Assembly (NCBI GenBank): GCA_963834705.1
Contig: CAWICV010000012.1
Coordinates: 660,522 to 724,521, forward strand
Reading direction: 5' to 3'
DNA length: 64,000 nt
Source of the DNA: RYN-230 sp963834705
Lineage (GTDB): Bacteria > Actinomycetota > Actinomycetes > Streptosporangiales > Streptosporangiaceae
The notes under the pieces are model-generated. The model saw only the letters and a program-made list of their open reading frames with translations. It made no database searches and was not told where the DNA came from. This document shows positions 44,672 through 53,024 of this stretch, piece by piece (the first letter of the stretch is position 1; every line of letters starts with the position of its first letter). The translations under genes were made by a program, and so were the position numbers.

Positions 44672-46372
44672 ATGGCCCCCGCGGGCCAGCCGGCCGCAGC
44701 CGCGGCCCGGCAGCCCGCGGGGCCGCCGGGCGCACTGCCGCTGCGCTGGGCGCTGCCCGCCGCGGCGGCGGGCGGGCTGGCCCTGGCCGGGGCGTTCCCG
44801 CCGGTCGGGGTGTGGCCGCTGGCCATCGCCGGGCCGGCCGTGCTGGCGCTCACCCTCTACCAGCAGCGGCTGCGGGCCTCGTTCGGCATCGGGCTGGCCT
44901 TCGGCATCGCGTTCTTCGTGCCGCTGCTGTCCTGGCTGATCAACGTGGCCTGGTACGCGTGGGCCGCGCTGGCCATCGCCGAGGCGGTCATCTTCGGGCT
45001 GCTCTGCATCGGCCAGCGGCTGCTGTTCCGGCTGCCCGGCTGGCCGGTCGCGGTGGCCTGCTGGTGGGTGGCGGCGGAGGCGATGCGGGCCCGCTGGCCG
45101 TACGCGTTCCCGTGGGGCCGGCTGGCGATGAGCCAGTCCGGGTCGCCCGCCGCACACTGGGCCGCCATCGGCGGGCCGCCGCTGCTGTCCTTCCTGGTCG
45201 CGCTGGCCGGTGCGACGCTGGCCTGGGCGGTGCTGGCCGTCCTCGCCCGGCGGGCCCGGCCGCGGTGGGGCCTTATCCCGGCCGGACTGGCCGTGGCCGG
45301 GGCGTTCGCGCTGGCCCTGGGCGGTGCGCTGCTGCCGGTCAACCATGCGGCGCCGGGTGAGCGGAGCGCTGAGGTGGTGGCCATCCAGGGCGACGTGCCG
45401 CACGCCAGGAGCATCCCGGACCTGCTCCGCGCGAGCACCGTCACGCAGAACCACGCGGCCGCCACCGAGGCGCTGGCCGCCCAGGTCGCCGCGGGCCACC
45501 GGCCCGCCCCGGACCTGGTCGTGTGGCCGGAGAACTCGACCGACCTGGACCCCTCGCTGTACCCGCCGATCTACGCCACGATCGCGTCCGCGGTGCGCAC
45601 CATCGACCGGCCGGTGCTGGTCGGCGCACTGCTGGAGAACCCGCTGCGGAACACCGGCCAGCTGTGGCTGCCCGGCCGGGGCCCGGTCGCCACCTACGTG
45701 AAGCGGAAGCTGGTGCCGTTCGGCGAGTCCATCCCGTTCCGCAGCCTGCTCAAGCACATCACCTCGCTGGTCAACCTGCAGCCGGTCAACTTCACCGCCG
45801 GCGACAAGGCGGTGGTGTTCCACCGCGGCCTCGGCGCGATCAGGCTGGGCGACGTGATCTGCTACGAGGTGGGGTTCGACGGGCTGGTCCGCTCCGAGGT
45901 GGCGGCGGGCGCCAACCTGCTCGCGGTGCAGTCCAACGACGCGACGTTCGAGGTGGACGGCCAGTCCGGTGAGTCCACCCAGCAGGTGGCCATGGCCCGG
46001 ATCCAGGCCATCACGTCGAACCGCGCCGTGGTGTACGCGTCCACCACCGGGGAGAGCGCGATTATCAGCCCGGCTGGGGCGGTGCTGGCGCGCAGCGGGC
46101 TGTGGCAGCAGGCCGAACTGGACGCACAGGTGCCGCTGCGCACCGGGCTGACCCTGGCCGACCGGCTGGGCGGCTGGCCGGAAGCGGTGCTCACCGGGCT
46201 GGCCATCGCCGCGCTCGGGCTGGCCATCGGCCTGACCGTGCGGGACCGCCGCGCGGGCCAGCAGTCCGCGACGCCGGCTGGCGGCGAGTCCGCGACGCCG
46301 GCTGGCGGCGAGTCCGCGACGCCGGCTGGCGAGTCCGCGGCACCGGCCGGTGGCGGCACGGCCCACAATTGA
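44672..46372 (+). CDS. lnt: apolipoprotein N-acyltransferase, first paralogue
   Basis: 566 residues. Six to eight membrane segments, then the nitrilase-like domain with the catalytic triad: Glu in VVWPENSTDLD (about 287), Lys in KRKLVPFGESIPF (about 345) and Cys in VICYEVGFD (about 397). It adds the third acyl chain to lipoproteins in the membrane. ATG 44672 is preceded by GGAGGGGAG; upstream ATG 44642 has no such site. The C-terminal tail contains three copies of SATPAGGE. Confidence 0.9.
   Translation: MAPAGQPAAAAARQPAGPPGALPLRWALPAAAAGGLALAGAFPPVGVWPLAIAGPAVLALTLYQQRLRASFGIGLAFGIAFFVPLLSWLINVAWYAWAALAIAEAVIFGLLCIGQRLLFRLPGWPVAVACWWVAAEAMRARWPYAFPWGRLAMSQSGSPAAHWAAIGGPPLLSFLVALAGATLAWAVLAVLARRARPRWGLIPAGLAVAGAFALALGGALLPVNHAAPGERSAEVVAIQGDVPHARSIPDLLRASTVTQNHAAATEALAAQVAAGHRPAPDLVVWPENSTDLDPSLYPPIYATIASAVRTIDRPVLVGALLENPLRNTGQLWLPGRGPVATYVKRKLVPFGESIPFRSLLKHITSLVNLQPVNFTAGDKAVVFHRGLGAIRLGDVICYEVGFDGLVRSEVAAGANLLAVQSNDATFEVDGQSGESTQQVAMARIQAITSNRAVVYASTTGESAIISPAGAVLARSGLWQQAELDAQVPLRTGLTLADRLGGWPEAVLTGLAIAALGLAIGLTVRDRRAGQQSATPAGGESATPAGGESATPAGESAAPAGGGTAHN
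46265..46333 (+). repeat. 24-bp in-frame tandem repeat in lnt
   Basis: Units start at 46265, 46289 and 46313 (the last is three bases shorter), encoding SATPAGGE three times in the polar C-terminal tail. A slippage-prone tract that preserves frame. Confidence 0.85.
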
Positions 46373-46375
46373 GGC

Positions 46376-48046
46376 ATGGCCACCAGGCGCCATCGACTGT
46401 GGCGCGCCCTCGCCCAGCCTTACCGGTACGCGGCGCTGGCCGCGGGCGCGCTGCCCATCCTCGCCTTCCCCGCGCTGAACGTGGAGTTTCTCGGCTGGTG
46501 TGGGCTGGTGCCCGGGCTGCTGATCATCCGGGCCGCGGCCACCGGCTGGGAGGCGGCGGTCCGCGCCTGGTGGCTGGGGGCGGGCTTCCTGCTGGCCGCG
46601 ATGTACTGGCTGGCCCCGAACATCGGGCCCGGCCTGCTGCTGGTGGGCATCGTGTTCGGCGCGCTGTGGACCGGCTTCGGATACGCCGCCTGGCGGCTGC
46701 TCCGGGCGCCGCTCACCCCGGGCCGGGCTAGCGCCGCGCTGGCCGTGCTGCCCAGCTACTGGCTGTTCACCGAGTGGGCCCGGTCCTGGCAGGGCTTCGG
46801 CGGCCCGTGGGCGGTACTCGGCACCAGCCAGTGGCAGCACCCGGTGGTGCTCGCGCTGGCCTCGGTGGGCGGGGTCTGGCTGATCAGCTTCGCCCTGGTC
46901 GCGGCCAACACCGGCATCGTGATCCTGCTGCTCGCGCGGCGGAATCTGGTGCGGCTGGCCGGCGCGGCCGGGGTGGCGGTGGCGCTGGCCGCCGGGCCGG
47001 TGGTGTTCGCGCTGACCTCCGCCGCGCCTGCCGTCCGGCATGTCACGGTGGCCCTGGTGCAGCAGGGCAGCCAGCCCAGCCGGGCCAGCCGGGTGAACGC
47101 CAGCCTGCGGCTGTCTGAAGGCCTAGGCACGGCCCGCCCTGACCTGATCGTCTGGGGAGAGAGCAGCGTCGGCTACGACATCGAGCGGGCCGACACCGGC
47201 CTGCTCGACCGGATCGAGGCGCTGTCCGCCCGGACCGGCGCGGAGATCCTGGTCAACCAGGATTCGGCGCTGCCTGGCGGCGGCAAGTCCAAGGTGGCGC
47301 TGCTGATCGGCCCGCACGGCGTGATGGGGTCGTATGTGAAGACGCGGCTGGTCCCGTTCGGCGAGTACATCCCGTTCCGGGGCGCGCTCGGCTGGCTGAC
47401 CAGCATCAGCAAGGCGGCGCCGAGCAACATGATCCCGGGCGACGGCGCGCACCTGATCCACGCGGTGGACCGGGCCGGGCGGCCGCTCCCGATCGGCGTG
47501 CTGATCTGCTTCGAGTCGGCGTTCCCGGACATGTCCCGGGTGGATGCCGACCTGGGCGCCCAGCTGATCATCTACCAGACCTCGGACTCGACGTTCCAGA
47601 AGAGCTGGGCGCCAGCCCAGCACGCCTCGCTCAGCGCGGTACGCGCCGCGGAAACCGGCCGGCCGGTGGTGCAGGCCGCGCTGACTGGAGACACTGTGGC
47701 CTTCGACACAAGGGGGCGGCTGCTGGCCATGATGACCAGCGCGCACCGCGGGGTGATCGTGCTGCGCATCGGGCTGCCTTCGGCCAGCGTGCGGACCCCC
47801 TACGACCGGCTGGGCGACTACCTGCCCTGGGCGGCCACCGCCGTTGTCGCGGGCACCGCCGTTGGCTGGCTCATTGTTTTCCTCCGCGACCGCCGGGGAC
47901 GGGTACCTTTGGAGGGCAACTTCCGGCCCGCCGGATACGTCTCAGTATCGGGCGCGCCAGCCGGTTCCAGTCCTGGTTCCGGTGATGGCGGCGGCGCCGG
48001 CGCCGGGCCGGAAGCGGCGGACGACGACGTCCCGCGCACTTCCTGA
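46376..48046 (+). CDS. apolipoprotein N-acyltransferase, second paralogue
   Basis: 556 residues, same architecture; triad Glu in IVWGESSVG (about 261), Lys in YVKTRLVPFGEYIPFR (about 322) and Cys in LICFESAFP (about 378), so also apparently active. It starts 3 bases after the first paralogue. Tandem copies are diverged, so an old duplication; they may differ in lipoprotein or acyl preference. The C-terminus is Gly/Ala/Asp rich. Confidence 0.88.
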   Translation: MATRRHRLWRALAQPYRYAALAAGALPILAFPALNVEFLGWCGLVPGLLIIRAAATGWEAAVRAWWLGAGFLLAAMYWLAPNIGPGLLLVGIVFGALWTGFGYAAWRLLRAPLTPGRASAALAVLPSYWLFTEWARSWQGFGGPWAVLGTSQWQHPVVLALASVGGVWLISFALVAANTGIVILLLARRNLVRLAGAAGVAVALAAGPVVFALTSAAPAVRHVTVALVQQGSQPSRASRVNASLRLSEGLGTARPDLIVWGESSVGYDIERADTGLLDRIEALSARTGAEILVNQDSALPGGGKSKVALLIGPHGVMGSYVKTRLVPFGEYIPFRGALGWLTSISKAAPSNMIPGDGAHLIHAVDRAGRPLPIGVLICFESAFPDMSRVDADLGAQLIIYQTSDSTFQKSWAPAQHASLSAVRAAETGRPVVQAALTGDTVAFDTRGRLLAMMTSAHRGVIVLRIGLPSASVRTPYDRLGDYLPWAATAVVAGTAVGWLIVFLRDRRGRVPLEGNFRPAGYVSVSGAPAGSSPGSGDGGGAGAGPEAADDDVPRTS

Positions 48047-48153
48047 GCGGACCGTTCCCCCCGGGCGGCCCGCTCACCGTTCTCCACGAGCGGGCCCAGC
48101 GCGTCCCGGGCAGGCGAGGTGCACCAGCAGTCAGCGGCTTAGGAGGATCCAGG

Positions 48154-49500
48154 GTGCGGGAGAACGACAACACGCGCGGCCAGCGTGGGGTGGGGTCAGG
48201 CGGCCAGGGCGGCACTACACGCAGATGCCGGATGACCGTGCTCGCCGCCCTGTCGGTTGTGGCCTGCCTGGTCGTCGCCGCCTGCTCGAGCGGCTCATCG
48301 TCCGCTACCGGGTCCGCCGGGCAGCCGTCTGGCAAGGCGTCCGCGCACGCCGTCACGGCGGCCAGTGCCGCGCTGTCCATCACCCCGGCCAACCGGGCGC
48401 GGCGGGCCAACCCGGCCAAGGGCGTCGTGGTCAAGTCCAGCGAAGGCAAGATCCAGAGCGTCACAGTGACCGCCGGGCACGACGCGGTGAGCGGGTCGCT
48501 GAACAGCGCGCATACGGTCTGGCGGAGTGACTGGGCGCTGCTGCCGTCGCGGAGCTACACAGTGCATGCCACCGCGGTCAACTCAGCCGGCAAGACCGTC
48601 AACTCGGTCAGCAGCTTCCGCACGCTGACCCCGGCCGCCACCAACACCGCGATGATCTTCGAGGGGTACAAGCAGAGCTATGGGGTCGGCATCCCGATCC
48701 GGCTGACGTTCAGCGCCCCGGTCAGCAACCGGGCCGCGGTGGAGCGTTCGCTGCAGGTGACCAGCTCCAAGCCGGTGACCGGGTCGTGGTACTGGGACGG
48801 CGACCAGACGCTGTACTTCCGTCCGATGAACTACTGGCCGGCTGGTACCACGGTCTCGTTCGACGGGCACTTGGCCGGGCTGGAGGCCTCACCGGGCGTC
48901 TACTTCACCGCCGACCTGACCCAGACGTTCGACATCGGGCCGTCGCTAATCGTGGTGGCCAGCACCAAGACGCACTACCTGAACGTCTTCTACAAGGGCA
49001 AGCTGTGGGGGCACTGGCCGATCAGCACCGGCCGGCCCGGCCTGGACACGGTGGACGGCACCTACATCACGCTGGAGAAGGGCAACCCGGTCCGGATGGT
49101 CGGCAACGGCTACAACGAGCTGGTCAACGACGCGGTCCGGTTCACCTACAGCGGCGACTACCTGCACTCCGCGCCGTGGTCGGTGGGTGAGCAGGGGTAC
49201 ACCAACGTCAGCCACGGCTGCGTGAACCTGTCCCCCGAGCACGCGGCCATGTACTACAACCTGGCCACCCCGGGCGACCCGGTGACGATCACCGGCAGCC
49301 CGGCCGCGGGCAAATGGGACGACGGGTTCACCGTGTGGTTCCTGTCCTGGCAGCAGCTGCTCAAGGGCAGCGCGCTGGGCATGGCAGTGCAGGCCGGGCC
49401 GTCGGGTAGCACGTTCGTCAGCCCGTCGTCAGTCACCGGGCAGCCGCTGACCACCCGGCTGGCCGGCCCCAAGCCGGACAACTCCGCCGCGCAGAGCTGA
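48154..49500 (+). CDS. L,D-transpeptidase lipoprotein with Ig-like domains
   Basis: 448 residues. Signal peptide and lipobox VVAACS (cysteine about 44), two Ig-like domains (about 85-285) and a YkuD catalytic domain with HxxxxxxHGCVNL (about 340-359), including the nucleophile cysteine. Makes 3-3 peptidoglycan cross-links on the outer face of the membrane, like mycobacterial LdtMt2-type enzymes. GTG 48154 follows AGGAGG. It is itself a substrate for the two Lnt enzymes before it. Confidence 0.92.
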   Translation: MRENDNTRGQRGVGSGGQGGTTRRCRMTVLAALSVVACLVVAACSSGSSSATGSAGQPSGKASAHAVTAASAALSITPANRARRANPAKGVVVKSSEGKIQSVTVTAGHDAVSGSLNSAHTVWRSDWALLPSRSYTVHATAVNSAGKTVNSVSSFRTLTPAATNTAMIFEGYKQSYGVGIPIRLTFSAPVSNRAAVERSLQVTSSKPVTGSWYWDGDQTLYFRPMNYWPAGTTVSFDGHLAGLEASPGVYFTADLTQTFDIGPSLIVVASTKTHYLNVFYKGKLWGHWPISTGRPGLDTVDGTYITLEKGNPVRMVGNGYNELVNDAVRFTYSGDYLHSAPWSVGEQGYTNVSHGCVNLSPEHAAMYYNLATPGDPVTITGSPAAGKWDDGFTVWFLSWQQLLKGSALGMAVQAGPSGSTFVSPSSVTGQPLTTRLAGPKPDNSAAQS

Positions 49501-49508
49501 CCCGGCGT

Positions 49509-49560
49509 TCGTGATCATGGGCTAGGTCGTATTAGAACCCTACTTAGGCCATGATCACGA
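49509..49560. repeat. intergenic hairpin, TCGTGATC family copy C
   Basis: Outer perfect 12-bp stem TCGTGATCATGG / CCATGATCACGA (49509-49520 and 49549-49560), inner partly paired GCTAGGT/ACTTAGG, loop with TTAGAACCC. Nearly the same layout as copy A. Sits at the end of the transpeptidase gene facing minus-strand genes. Confidence 0.8.
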
Positions 49561-49733
49561 GGATGGGTGCCGGACGGGGCGGTCTGCGGGGCTCGGGCTG
49601 GGGCTTGGGCGGGCGCGGCCGCGGTGTCCTCGGCGTGGTACTGGGCCAGCAGCCGATCCTCGGCCGCGCGCCGCGGGAACAGGAAGAACACCAGCCCGGC
49701 GCCGAGCAGCACGGCCACGGCGGTCGTGGCCAA
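49515..49733 (-). pseudogene. possible C-terminal remnant of an MFS (DHA2) transporter
   Basis: A minus-strand frame encodes one membrane segment and LVFFLFPRRAAEDRLLAQYH, which resembles the end of DHA2-family drug exporters. Only TTG 49733 could start it, in mid-helix; the rest of such a transporter is absent. It ends inside hairpin copy C. Could instead be a chance open frame. Confidence 0.35.
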
Positions 49734-49820
49734 GGCCCACTCCCCCCTCGGCCACCTGGTTACGAGCCAATCAGCTCCGCACTGCCGCGCGTCACCCGCG
49801 CGGGTGAATTGGGGCGCCGC

Positions 49821-51287
49821 TTACCCCCGGGGGGTGAATTCCGGCGCGGCCGGCGCCTCGCCCGGCTCCGCACCGCCGCCCGGTCCCGGCCCGCCACCCG
49901 GCTCCGCTCCGCCGCCCCGTCCCGCTCCGCCACCCGGCTCCGCCCGGCCGCCCGGTCCCGCCCGGCCCGGCTCCGCCCCAGCTAGCTCGGCCGCGGCCGG
50001 CTCGCCGGGTGCCGCGGCCAGCTGGCGGACCGCGGGCCAGCGCCTGCCCAGCCGCGAGGCCACCTGCTGCACCGCCGCGCCGGCCCACGCGGCCGGCCGC
50101 GGGCTGGCCCCGTCCACCAGCCCGTTCCAGTACAGCGACCAGGTCCCGGCGGCTAGCCGGCGCACCCCGGGTGCGGTCAGCAGCCGCACCGCGCCAGAGG
50201 CCAGCCGCGGCCGGCGCAGCAGGGCCGCCTGTAGTGCGGCGGCCCCCGGCATGTACCGGCCGAACGTGTCCGCGACCGCCTCGCTGTAGGCGGCCGCCGC
50301 TCCGGCCGACGCCGGGCCCAACAGGCACTCGGCGGCCAGCCGGGCGCTGACCATAGCCGGCCCGATGCCCTCGCCTTGCAGCGGGTTGATCAGCCCGGCC
50401 GCGTCCCCGGCCAGCAGCACGTTGCCGGCCGCGGGCGGGGTGCCGGTGCCGCCCATCCGCAGCCAGCCGCCGGTCACCTCGCCGTGCTCTGCGCCCGGGG
50501 TCAGGTCTCCGGCGCGGCGCAGCTGCGTGCAGAACCGGGCCAGGTCGGCGCGCAGGCTGGCGGCCCGGCGCCGGGTGCCCATCCCGATGCCGATGCCGAC
50601 GTTGGCCTGCCCCGCCTCACCTGGGAACAGCCAGCCGTACCCGGGGTAGATCCGCCATGGAGCCGCGTCCAGCAGGACCAGCAGTGGCAGCGGCACCTCG
50701 GCCGGGACGTAGGCACGGATCGCGAAGCCCCACAGCGCCGCGTCCGGGTCGAGCAGGCCGGCCAGCCGGGCGACCGGGCTGAGCGCCCCGTCCGCCGCGA
50801 TGAACCAGTCCGCCTCCAGCCGCTGGCCCTCGCTGGTCAGCAGCGCCCGCACCCGGCTGTCCGAGGCCGGGCCGCCGCCGTCCCGGTCCACCCCGCTGAC
50901 CCGGCCCCGCACCGGCTCCGCGCCGGCCCGCAGCGCGGCCGACCGCAGCGCATCGTCCAGCGCGATCCGCGGCACCACCACGCCGTGCCCCGGGTAACGG
51001 CGGCCGGGAAACGCGGGCAGCCGGGACCGGTGCCCGGACGGCCCCACCGCCAGCAGGTCCGCGCCCTGCCCGGCGTCCGGGACCGCTACCGCCAGGTCGG
51101 AAAGGAGCCCAACGCCACGCGGCCCGACCAGGTCGCCACACGCCTTGTCGCGCGGGAAGGTGGCCTTATCCACCAGCGCCACCCGGGCCCCGCCGCGGGC
51201 CAGCACCAGCGCGGCGATGCTGCCGGCCGGCCCGGCGCCCGCCACCACCACGTCGAACCGCCCGGCGGGCGGCTCGCGACCCGTCAT
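49821..51287 (-). CDS. geranylgeranyl-reductase-family flavoprotein (MenJ-like)
   Basis: 488 residues. FAD site VVVAGAGPAGSIAAL (about 13), KACGDLVGPRGV (about 48) and GDAAGLINPLQGEGI (about 310). The family reduces isoprenoid double bonds; MenJ of mycobacteria reduces one unit of menaquinone. Neighbouring MenG-type methyltransferase supports that role. The C-terminal 75 residues are low-complexity AEPGGG repeats. ATG overlaps the stop of the membrane gene (ATGA). Confidence 0.85.
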   Translation of the reverse strand: MTGREPPAGRFDVVVAGAGPAGSIAALVLARGGARVALVDKATFPRDKACGDLVGPRGVGLLSDLAVAVPDAGQGADLLAVGPSGHRSRLPAFPGRRYPGHGVVVPRIALDDALRSAALRAGAEPVRGRVSGVDRDGGGPASDSRVRALLTSEGQRLEADWFIAADGALSPVARLAGLLDPDAALWGFAIRAYVPAEVPLPLLVLLDAAPWRIYPGYGWLFPGEAGQANVGIGIGMGTRRRAASLRADLARFCTQLRRAGDLTPGAEHGEVTGGWLRMGGTGTPPAAGNVLLAGDAAGLINPLQGEGIGPAMVSARLAAECLLGPASAGAAAAYSEAVADTFGRYMPGAAALQAALLRRPRLASGAVRLLTAPGVRRLAAGTWSLYWNGLVDGASPRPAAWAGAAVQQVASRLGRRWPAVRQLAAAPGEPAAAELAGAEPGRAGPGGRAEPGGGAGRGGGAEPGGGPGPGGGAEPGEAPAAPEFTPRG

Positions 51288-52018
51288 CGGGCCACCACCA
51301 CGGCCACGGCCAGCGTGCCAGTGGCCCAGGTGAAGTAGCGCAACGCCCGCTCCAGCGGGGCCAGCAGGTCGGCCCGGCCCAGTTCCTGCTCGCTGCCGTC
51401 GCGCCAGGTGATCCGCACGCTCACCGCGCCGACCCGGCGGCGCAACGCCCGCGCCGGGGTACTCAGCGCACGCTGCCCCATGGACAGGAAGAACGCGAAC
51501 ACCGCGCCGATCAGCGCAGCCGGCGGTACCGTCCAGTGCTGCGCGTAGGCGCCGACGATGAGCGGGAACGAGCCCCAGGCCAGGCCGAACCAGACGTCGC
51601 TGTGCATCAGCCCGCCGAGCAGTTCGAGGTTGTACCCGATGACCAGGATCGCGCCGACGATCACGAATGGGACCATCCGCCAGCCGCCGTAGACCAGTCC
51701 GAGCACCATGGCCGCCACGACCGAGACGACTGCCACCCCGGCGAGCAGTTTCCCGTTGATGCCGGTGCCCAGCGGACGGCCGTTCAGCTCATCGAACGCG
51801 TGCGCGCCGATGCCGACGGCGAGGAAGAACGCCAGCAGCGTGCCGCCCAGCCGCCACAGCACCGGGTGCGGCACCAGCGCGGCCCCGATGGCCACGTAGG
51901 ACAGGTGCCACATCGTGTACGGCGGGTGCAGCAGGGTGAGCCAGTCGCGGAACCCGCCGGTCCCGCGGCCCATGTCGTAGAACGCGGTCTTGCTGGCCTT
52001 GTCCGTCCGCGCGCTCAC
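51284..52018 (-). CDS. polytopic membrane protein, faintly UbiA-like
   Basis: 244 residues, about seven membrane segments (about 30-50, 58-75, 90-110, 113-132, 145-165, 170-190 and 225-243). AHAFDELNGRPLGTGI after the second segment recalls the first Asp motif of UbiA prenyltransferases, but the full NDxxD pattern is missing. GTG 52018 overlaps the methyltransferase stop (GTGA). Its place between MenG and MenJ types suggests quinone or lipid metabolism. Confidence 0.6.
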   Translation of the reverse strand: MSARTDKASKTAFYDMGRGTGGFRDWLTLLHPPYTMWHLSYVAIGAALVPHPVLWRLGGTLLAFFLAVGIGAHAFDELNGRPLGTGINGKLLAGVAVVSVVAAMVLGLVYGGWRMVPFVIVGAILVIGYNLELLGGLMHSDVWFGLAWGSFPLIVGAYAQHWTVPPAALIGAVFAFFLSMGQRALSTPARALRRRVGAVSVRITWRDGSEQELGRADLLAPLERALRYFTWATGTLAVAVVVAR

Positions 52019-52770
52019 GAACCAGGTCCCGCGGCTTTGCGGCCCCACATGATCAGCCCGCCGCCCAGGCTCATCAGACCGGTGCCCACGTCGGTCAGCC
52101 CGGCCGCGTGCCAGGCCGCGACGTGGTCGTCCAGGGAGTACCGCCGGTAGTGGGTGGAGATGCTCGGCCCGAGGAAGCGGCCGACCCGGTACCAGGCCGG
52201 CCCACCGGTCAGCAGCCCGCCCAGCGGCAGCGCCAGCCGGGTGTACAGCCACCAGGCCGCCCGCCAGCCCGGCTGCGGCGGCACCATGAACTCCAGGCTG
52301 GCCACGGTGCCGCCGGGGCGCACCACGCGGGCCATCTCGGCCACGGTCGCGGCCGGGTCGTCCACGTAGCGCAGCAGGTAGGAGAAGCTGAGCGCGTCGA
52401 AGGTGTCGTCCGGGAACGGCAGCTGGTCAGCCGTGCCCACGGCCACCCGGACCCGGCCGCGCTGGCCGGGCCGCCGGGCCCGGGCCAGGCCGGCCCGCAG
52501 CATCGGCTCGTTGAGGTCCACCCCGGCCACGTTGGCGCCGGTCCGGCCGGCGATGGCCAGCGCGATCCCGGCCGGCCCGGTGGCCACGTCCAGCACCAGC
52601 CCGGGCTGGGCGGTCGCGATCCGGTCCACCACGGCCCGCCGCCAGCGCCGGTCCTGGCCGAATGACAGCAGGTAGGCGAGCCGGTCGTAGTGGGCGGGCA
52701 GGCCATCGAAGACGTCACGGGCCACCTGCTCACCGCGCCAGCGAGCATCCTGGGCCGGTGCTGCGGTCAC
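52015..52770 (-). CDS. MenG/UbiE-type methyltransferase
   Basis: 251 residues. VFDGLPAHYDRLAYLLSFGQ near the N-terminus and SAM motif VLDVATGPAGIALAIA (about 58), DQLPFPDDTFDALSFSYLLR (about 110) and MARVVRPGGTVASLEF are UbiE/COQ5 marks. It would methylate demethylmenaquinone. First of a three-gene overlapping unit. GTG 52770. Confidence 0.82.
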   Translation of the reverse strand: MTAAPAQDARWRGEQVARDVFDGLPAHYDRLAYLLSFGQDRRWRRAVVDRIATAQPGLVLDVATGPAGIALAIAGRTGANVAGVDLNEPMLRAGLARARRPGQRGRVRVAVGTADQLPFPDDTFDALSFSYLLRYVDDPAATVAEMARVVRPGGTVASLEFMVPPQPGWRAAWWLYTRLALPLGGLLTGGPAWYRVGRFLGPSISTHYRRYSLDDHVAAWHAAGLTDVGTGLMSLGGGLIMWGRKAAGPGS

Positions 52771-52943
52771 CGCGTTCGGGGCAGAGCCAACGGGCGCTCC
52801 CTAGGAGGGGCTGCACGGTCGCTATCCAAGGATCGTCGCACGCGGGGCCCGCGCGGGCAAGAAACACCTACCCCAGCCATCACCTGATAACCGTCCGTAA
52901 ACCCCGGTCCCGCCGGCCTTTCCAGGCCGCCGCAGACAGCTCA

Positions 52944-52987
52944 GCGGTGTACATCACTGCCCCGCTGAGGGCAGCGATGTACACCGC
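52944..52987. terminator. hairpin after the helicase gene
   Basis: Stem 52944-52955 / 52976-52987 (12 bp), one A-C mismatch, then CTGCCC/GGGCAG and a 6-base loop. It lies 38 bases past the stop of the minus-strand helicase gene, before the menaquinone unit. Confidence 0.75.
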
Positions 52988-53024
52988 AAATGCTTTCCTT
53001 TGCCGAACGCCAGTACCGGGCCGG

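Noticed and set aside
44570..47041. 823-residue minus-strand open frame over the lnt genes
   Set aside because: Low-complexity Gln/Arg/Gly translation, no start signal, overlaps two conserved enzymes.
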